Assembly: GCA_963966185.1 (NCBI GenBank)
Contig: CAWZYM010000094.1
Location: 385,001 to 449,000, forward strand
DNA length: 64,000 bases
Direction of reading: 5' to 3'
Origin: Rhabditoides inermis
Lineage: Eukaryota; Nematoda; Chromadorea; Rhabditida; Rhabditidae
Shown: positions 57,470-64,000 of the stretch, piece after piece
Numbering within the stretch: position 1 is the first letter of the stretch
Layout of the letters: each line of letters starts with the position of its first letter
The notes under the pieces: generated by a model
What the model was told of the DNA's origin: nothing
Seen by the model: the letters and a program-made list of their open reading frames with translations, nothing else
Database searches by the model: none
Made by a program: the position numbers and the translations under genes

Positions 57470-57631
57470 CTTCGACGAGCTCTGACCTCGCGCCCGTACC
57501 GCCGCCGCCGCATCTCGTTGTGCGCTTGTCGCGATTTGTCACCAGCACCCGTCGCGCGCACTACGCGTTGTTTGTGTTGTTTTCGGGCATAGACGTTCGA
57601 GTTTAGCAGGTTGTAGGGTTGTTTCACGCGG
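57470..57631. promoter_or_regulatory. Bidirectional promoter region, VKOR (-) / VPS33 (+)
   Basis: Only 162 bases separate the two start codons. The region is GC-rich with CGCCGCCGCCGCATCTCG and CGTCGCGCGCACTACGCG. A shared promoter is inferred from spacing. Confidence 0.55.
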
Positions 57632-58705
57632 ATGGCTCGCACAGCCGCGTCGACCGCGCAACCGGCGAGTCCGCTCGCCGAGGATGGATCCACACAGGTG
57701 GGATGGGGTATGTGTATTGATTGATGGCATACTCAGACAGCAAGGGATTGATTGTTTTGTTGTAGGAGGTTGATTTATTTATTGATTGATTGATTGACTG
57801 ATTGTTTGATTGTCAGGAGGTGTCGCTGGTGACGGACTGGCAGCGTCGCATCCTCTTCGACGCGCTCGATCAGCTGGAGGGCGAGAAGCACATCGTCTGG
57901 GACCGCAGCCTCATGCACCGCGTCAACGTGGTGAGTGAGTGGTGGTGGAGGGGTATCGATTGATTCGTATTGATTGATTAATATCGATTGCTTGTAGCTG
58001 GCGGGTCCGTCGGCGCTGCGGCAGCACGGCGTGACGAAGAACACGGCGTTGGATCAGCTGGCGGCGAGCGAGCCGCAGCACGCGCACACTCTCTTCCTAC
58101 TCGCGCCGACCGTGGACGCGGTGCACAAACTGGCCGCATATGTCAAGGCGGTCAATGATGAGGTGAGCGAGGAGCGAGGGAGAGATGGGCATGTTTTTTG
58201 AACGGGCGGTTGGACTGAGAGATGGGGATGCAGTAGCGGGCATGTATTGAAGGTGTTGTTTCGAAGAGGGACATGTGCGTACTTTGTGGCGGGTGTTCAT
58301 GAAACGCGATCTTGATCGACTTTGACTGTTGACTTTGTGTTCAGTCGTCGCTGTACCACGTCTACTTCCTCCCGGAGGCGTGGTACGTGGCGAGGGAGCG
58401 GTTGCGGGAGGACGCCGCCCTGTCGGCGAGGCTCGAGTCGGTACAGGTAGGCGCTCACCTGGTTTATCTGGGAAAAATATGGCGATGTGAGAAATGGTTC
58501 TGTATATGCCGTTTTTATGACAGTTATAAATAATAAAGAGAGAAAGAGGGAGAAATAGTGCATGTTCGTGTTTGAGGAGCTGCCGCTGTGGTGGCTGCCG
58601 CGCGCGGGCGACGCTCTCTCGCTGGCCGCGCCGAGACTCGCGAGCCGACTGCTCCTCAACGGAGACTGGACAGAGCTGCACAGGTGGGGAAGGGGGGGAG
58701 GGGAT

Positions 58706-58739
<34 letters not shown>

Positions 58740-58781
58740 AGGAGAGGTGAGAGAGGGAGAGAGAGAGAAGGAGAGGTGAGA

Positions 58782-58818
<37 letters not shown>

Positions 58819-59146
58819 AGAGGTGAGAGAGGGAGAGAGAGAGAAGGAGGGGTGAGAGAGTGAGAGAGAGAAGGAGAGGTGAGAGAGGGAGAGAGAGAGA
58901 GAGAGAGAAGTGCCGTTGCAGGTGTGCTCGCGCGCTGCACGCCCTCATGTCGCAGTGCCCGCACGTCCCTCCCATCCACACCAAGGGCAACTGGTCCCGC
59001 GACGTGGCCAGCATGATCGGAAAGATGCGCGCCAATGAGGAGGTGGGGGAGACGAGCGCTCTCTCTCCCTCTCTCCTTCCCCTATCTCTCTCTCATCTCT
59101 TTCTCAACACTCATTTTGCTGTTGACGGCATGAGTTATCGAGTGAG

Positions 59147-59187
<41 letters not shown>

Positions 59188-60580
59188 ATGACATGGTCAA
59201 TCGAAGGAAGAGACATTCACCGTCGCCTGTTTAGCCGGTCTCGGCTGGCGGTGGCTGGCTGCGCATCAATCGCCTGGTGATCATGGATCGATGGCTCGAC
59301 CCACTCACGCCCCTCCTCACACAGCTCACCTACAGTGGTCTGATAGATGAGTGCTTCGGCATAGGCATGGTCGGCTCGATCAAGGTAGGGGAGGGAGAGG
59401 GGGGGAGAGGGAGAGGAAGAAAGTGGAAAATATGGAAGAGAAGAAGGGAGGGGAGATGAGAGAAGGAGAAGAGTAAAAGAAAATAAAGAGAAAGAGAAGG
59501 AGAAGAAGAAGAGAGAGAGAATCTCTCCAGGTGAGCGAGCAGGAGTGGGAGGAGAGCGGCGACGCGCCCGACCAGCTCAAGGAGATCCACCTCAACGACG
59601 AGCTCTCGCACCGGCTCAAGGTACAGTGCATAGAATTCCAGCAAATCTGCGGACAACACGAAACCGACTCTTATTTTGTCAGTCCCGGATTCTATGTTCC
59701 CTGCCAACACACTGTGGGGGTATCACACTGTCGTTGTGGTTAGCAGGTGTTGATAGAAAGGGATTTTTCAGCACACGCACGTCGGAGGGGCGGGGCTTGA
59801 GGGGCGGGGCTTGAAAAGGATTTTTCAGCACACGCACATTGACGCGATCGGTGGGGAGCTGGGCGCGATCCTCGCCGAGATTCGACAGGACGAGTCGGTG
59901 AGTACTGTTGTATCTTTTGTCAGTTACTTAATATACTCCCTTTGAAACACTACATAATATACTCCCTTTGAAACACTACACATGTTTTCGGAATACTCCC
60001 GAACATTTCGTAATTGCTTCCGAAGATGTGTTTTCTGGATGTCTCTGCCTGACCAATCCCTCGGTTGCAGTTCGACAAGGAGAAGATGTCGGTGGCCGAG
60101 TACCAGCTGCTGGTGAAGCGGATGCCGTGGATTCTGAAAAGGAAGAAGCTCGCCGCCACTCACCTGAGACTGGCCGAGCTGTGCCGCGCCCGCCTCTTCC
60201 ACTCACTCATAGACACTGTGCGCGTCGAGAAGGGTGGGTGCGGACAAGTCTCCATCCTGATTCTGGCATATGGAAGAGAAAGAGAGATGAGAGAGAGAGA
60301 GAGAGAGAGAGACAAGAGATGAGACGAGAGAAAGAGAGAGAGATACGAGACGAGAGATAGATAGAGAAAGTTGGGACGCTCCCCCTTGCAGAGCTGCTCG
60401 AGTCCCCGGACGGCGACCGCGCGCACCCGCACATCGAGGAGTGTGTGTCGGAGGCGCGCCAGCTCAACTCTGTCCTCCGCCTCATCGGCATACAGTCACT
60501 CACCGCCGGCGGACTCAAGCCGGCCGTGCTGCAGCACTACCGGAGGCTCATCATGCTGGTGCGAGCAGTTGCATCTCCCT

Positions 60581-60611
<31 letters not shown>

Positions 60612-61466
60612 CCCCCCTCCTCTCCTTTTCTCTCTCCTCACTTTGAAATGCGTACAATTCGCTTGCAGTCGTACGGTGTGGAGGCGCTGAGTCGCTTGCT
60701 CAAGCTACAGAAGACGGGTGTGGTGCGGGAGAGGAGCGAGCGGGCCAGGTGCGAGAAGGAAACATTCGTGAAGATTATCAACTCGCCTTTCCAGATTCGC
60801 CGGCGAGTACAGCCCGCCGCTGCTGTTCCAGCAGCAGTGCAAGGCCTACCGCCTCCTGCCCGATGACGTCAGCATGACTGTGAGTGATAGTTGTTCGTAT
60901 TCGCATGATACTTACTACGCCGCACTGTCCTTTCCAGTGGAGAATGGGAGTCGTTTGTTGACACCATGTCGCACACAGTGACGTCATACATGGTCTCACG
61001 ACTCACGATGCACCATTCAGCACCCGTCGGACGCGGCGTACGCGTACAGTGGCTACGCGCCGCTGCTGGTGCGGATGGTGGAGGAGGGCGACAAGCTGCG
61101 GTGGGCGGGATGGAACACGCAGCAGGGAGACGGCACACACGGTGAGGGGGGAGGGGCTGGTGATAAACCTCCCGACTACATACGCATTGAGAAACGCTCA
61201 CCAAGTTGTCGTAATCACTCGAAACTATCGAGAAAGAAAGCTGCATACCACTTTCCGAGGAGACTAACTCAAACTCAAAATTGCGATCAGAAAAAGACGG
61301 AACAGCCTTGATTGCAGCCGGGGACGGTGACACGGCGCTGTTCATCGTGGGCGGGGCGACGCGGGCCGAGCTGGCCGCCCTCCGACTCCTGCCCCGCGTG
61401 AGCCTCGTCTCCGCCAGCGCCATCCTCACAGGCGATTCCCTCCTCGACAACTTCACCCCCATCTGA
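57632..61466 (+). CDS. vps-33.1: VPS33 (Sec1/Munc18 family; VPS33A-like), HOPS/CORVET subunit
   Basis: Chaperones SNARE assembly in endosome-lysosome fusion. Order: MARTAASTAQPASPLAEDGS, ILFDALDQLEGEKHIVWDRS, TLFLLAPTVDAVHKLAAYVK, SSLYHVYFLPEAWYVARERL, LPLWWLPRAGDALSLAAPRL, LHRCARALHALMSQCPHVPP, RINRLVIMDRWLDPLTPLLT, QLTYSGLIDECFGIGMVGSI, IEECVSEARQLNSVLRLIGI, QSYGVEALSRLLKLQKTGVV, AAYAYSGYAPLLVRMVEEG and DTALFIVGGATRAELAALRL, ending LLDNFTPI. DRxxDxLTPLxTQLTYxGLIDExFGI and YSGYAPLxVR favour the VPS33A branch over VPS33B. Several introns carry GA or CT tracts at their ends; one acceptor segment is duplicated (59761 and 59819). Confidence 0.9.
58690..58916 (+). repeat. (GA)n minisatellite in a VPS33 intron
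   Basis: GA repeats organised as about six copies of GAGAGAGAGAAGGAGAGGTGAGAGAGG. It starts right after the exon ending GAGCTGCACAG|GTGGGG. Confidence 0.9.
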
Positions 61467-62135
61467 GAGTGTATACGATCTTTCGTGTACAGGCTCGCGA
61501 GATCACTGGGTTTATTGTGATATGTTCTGTAAATTATGCAAATATTTTTGAGTATAAAAAGTTTTACGGTATGACTTTCTGTGAAACTTTATTCCGGATC
61601 GCTCAAGGTAGCGCGAATTACATCTGCCTTCAGAGAAAGAATGATGTTTTCATATCTTCAGATGTCTTCTTAACGCGCTTCTCCAACGCCAGTCTTTTTC
61701 GAGCGATTGCCTACAAGACCTTTTTCGGCAAAAAATTAAAATTATTTTGTTTCCTGAGCTCATTGAACAGAATGAAACAATGGAAATTCTCATTTATCTG
61801 CGGCCTACACCCCTGAATCGTTGATGACAATGATTATGAATACCAATCGACTATGAAACTCTCGAAGACTTCGCGATCGGTCGTTGAAGCCCAGATCTTC
61901 CGCCGCAGAGGTTGAAACTTCCCCAGAAGCCGTAAGCATGGGATGACAAGCACAACCAACAACACGTACGTATCCACGGGACCACCGAAATCCGTATTGT
62001 TGGAACTCGCCGTAGGCGTTGTATTACGGTACTTTATCGTAACGTTACCGTACATTTTACTATGTGCTTATATAACGATTCGAGATAAAAAAAATCTGAA
62101 TTCTATTTAACAATGGAAAGCTCTAAAAAATCTAT
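61467..62135. other. Region between VPS33 and the SMARCD copy
   Basis: 3' UTR of VPS33 plus a retroposon fragment. An AT-rich open frame (61469-61816, 115 codons without an ATG start context) has no family resemblance and is probably non-coding. Confidence 0.45.
61835..62104 (+). mobile_element. Retroposon family R1, copy next to the duplication breakpoint
   Basis: Matches 14300-14646: GCCCAGATCTTCCGCCGCAG, CTTCCCCAGAAGCCGTAAGC, CACGGGACCACCGAAATCCG, GTAGGCGTTGTATTACGGTA, ending GATTCGAGATAAAAAAAATCTGAATTC. It lies about 30 bases left of the start of the duplicated SMARCD segment. Confidence 0.7.
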
Positions 62136-64000
62136 CTAACTCTCTATCTGCTCTCTGTTTGCGAACCACTACAAACACATAGCCGACAATTCGAAACAAA
62201 CGCGATACGTTACGAAATCAATGAGTAACTCGGGACAGCGAAAGAGTACAATGAAACGAGGTGGGGAGATGCGGTGATCCAGAGACTAGGGATACCTCCA
62301 GCAACTGGGACGTGACGTCATCCACCCGCAAAAACGCACTTTCTTGCTACTGAGGCGAGGAGACATCTGCACATGTGTTACACAAATCGGCGAATCGCGC
62401 GGCCTGCCCGGCAATACTATTACAATAACATGCTAACAATGCAGTGCTTGAGAAGTGCTTGTGTTTCGAAAAGAACGGTGGGGCCGCTTTCGAAAGAACA
62501 AGGCGGTGGCACTTCACAGTCACCCGCACACTCTCACTCCCAACCCACTCATCTCTAACCACACAGTGGAGAACAAACATCTCCAATTACAACCAATTCA
62601 TGCAAAATGACCAGTGCAACAGCAGCTGATTGCAAAGACGACAGGTCGAGGTGGTGAGATGAAGAGGTAATGTGCAGTAGACAGCATAATGCGAGCAAGT
62701 GTAACACACTCACACTCACTGAACCTCGCACTATGCGAATCAATCAATCACTCCGACGCCACTCAGATATAGTCTAGTCAAATCCTCACTAACCACAATC
62801 ACGATATAAATTCGGAAATAATAACCGACCGACATGAAAACAATCGGTCACATGCAAACATAGCCAGCAAACTTTATCAGATGACGGGTGCGGGTATTAT
62901 GGAGAGTAGCGAACATTTGTTGTAAACATCAAATCGGAATTTCGCGTCACTGCATTGCAACATGAAAGCAGTGTGCAGATTATATACATGAGTGACTTCT
63001 ACTATAAAATCGCCATCAAAACATTTCTACAAATACAACGTGAGAGATGAGACCAAAAACCTATACGGTAGTGGTGGTGCGGGGAGTGAATTGACAAACG
63101 GGGACGAGAGGACGATATGGAGAGTAATAAATAACAATAAATACCAAGTCGATGAAAATAGTTCAGTTGTTGCGGACACCAAGGCTCTGCTCGAGCTCGG
63201 CCCTCTTCTGCTGCACTTTTCCGTAGACGTATCGGAATACTCCCTCCTGCATCACAGGCTGGTAGTAGTGCTCCGCCTTCCTCTCACTCCACGACTCGCT
63301 GCCCTGCTCGCTCATCGAACGCAGATCATGCGACTGCGACACCTACAACATCACATGACGAAACAACATTAACATAGAAAGAAAACTAAGAAAACTTGTT
63401 TTAATTGAAACAAAACTCACAAGCCACTTGCGGATAAACTCGTGCGGCTCGTCCGAGAATCGCACATAGAAGTCACGACGCGTTTTCCACTCATTGATCT
63501 ATAAAAAGAATGAACATCTCTTTAACACACGAAAACTGATTAGCACACCTGATCGACAATGTCGAAAATCTTCTGGTCGAGCATAGCAATCTCTTGGTGA
63601 TTCGCCTGCGACGAGACGAACGACGTCATATGCTGCTTCAGAGGGTCTTCCACCTGTATCCAGGCATACTCATACATATCACTTGTTACAACAGAGAGGG
63701 AGAGAGGGGAGAGAGAGAAACGACACCGAAGCCCACCTCGACATCAATGTCGTAGCACGCCGTGTTCTTCTCTGCGCCCCCATCCTTCTGCTCGATGATG
63801 TGAGTGAGGATCTGAATCGGTGAATTGATACATGAGAATTGAGAAAAAAATGTTATTTTCAAGCTCTTACCAGAGGATCGGGTTGCTGAAGAAGAGGGTG
63901 GAGTCGCTGGGGAATCTCCATGAAACGCATGCGCTTCGTGCCAAAGATCTGCTCCAGGAACACGTCATTGTTGATGCTGTCGCGGTCCACAGGATCCTGG
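62136..64000 (-). repeat. Second copy of the SMARCD 3' region (direct duplication)
   Basis: Same orientation as 46126-47990 with a 16,010-base offset. Differences are confined to the first ~150 bases (for example CAATCACATAG/CAAACACATAG, GCGAGAGCG/TCGGGACAGCG, AGAGGCTAGGG/AGAGACTAGGG). From about 62290 on I see no mismatch through the window end, introns included. Confidence 0.95.
63163..64000 (-). CDS. Second SMARCD copy, 3' exons only (runs off the window)
   Basis: Exons encode the same residues as 47153-47990: [80 protein letters not shown], ending [12 protein letters not shown]. Frame and splice sites are intact. Whether the 5' exons exist beyond 64000 is unknown, so it may be a full paralogue, a partial copy, or an assembly duplicate of one locus. 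Confidence 0.8.

Noticed and set aside
58097..59035. 312-codon minus-strand open frame
   Set aside because: Antisense to VPS33 exons plus a GA tract; no independent homology.
61469..61816. 115-codon open frame after VPS33
   Set aside because: AT-rich, no methionine context or splice support, and no family resemblance; more likely 3' UTR and intergenic DNA.

Overview
This window is nuclear DNA of a nematode. The dynein light chain at 32.4 kb differs from my recollection of C. elegans DLC-1 at only about two residues. Genes have many short introns, and several same-strand genes are packed a few hundred bases apart with a splice acceptor just before the start codon, as expected for trans-spliced operon-like clusters. 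The gene content (receptor guanylate cyclase, merlin, p23/DAF-41, PCF11, SMARCD, TTLL4) is metazoan. I cannot name the species. It is not C. elegans itself: (CT)n/(GA)n tracts, MITEs and a VKOR gene are all prominent. Exon structures were read by eye from splice sites, phase and family homology, without transcripts.

Layout. 0.17-4.9 kb (+): a six-exon gene for a secreted six-cysteine ligand resembling the PTTH/Trunk/Noggin cystine-knot family, hidden among repeats. 5.9-15.8 kb (-): a receptor guanylate cyclase with transposon-loaded introns. 16.5-29.9 kb (+): merlin, THOC5, a glutaredoxin, a SAM-domain protein and an F-box-like protein in a tight cluster. 30.5-35.4 kb (+): a saposin-like protein, dynein light chain LC8 and the Hsp90 co-chaperone p23. 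35.7-40.2 kb (+): an unrecognised zinc-finger/coiled-coil/low-complexity protein. 40.8-50.0 kb (-): TTLL4-type tubulin ligase, SMARCD (BAF60) and a small hypothetical ORF. 50.1-55.1 kb (+): PCF11 and TFIIH p34. 55.3-57.5 kb (-): VKOR. 57.6-61.5 kb (+): VPS33. 62.1-64 kb: a direct, near-identical second copy of the 3' half of SMARCD, cut by the window edge.

Themes. The genes serve signalling (ligand, guanylate cyclase, merlin), mRNA production (THOC5, PCF11, TFIIH p34, SMARCD), cytoskeleton (LC8, TTLL4), proteostasis and redox (p23, glutaredoxin, VKOR) and endosomal fusion (VPS33); no single pathway links them. The non-coding part is unusual. GA tracts commonly begin at 5' splice sites and CT tracts end at 3' splice sites of the transcribed strand. 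At least six short inverted-repeat element families and two retroposon-like families sit in introns. A 1.37-kb foldback is nested inside another MITE. Several splice-site segments are tandemly duplicated. p23 carries three symmetric phase-1 candidate cassette exons.
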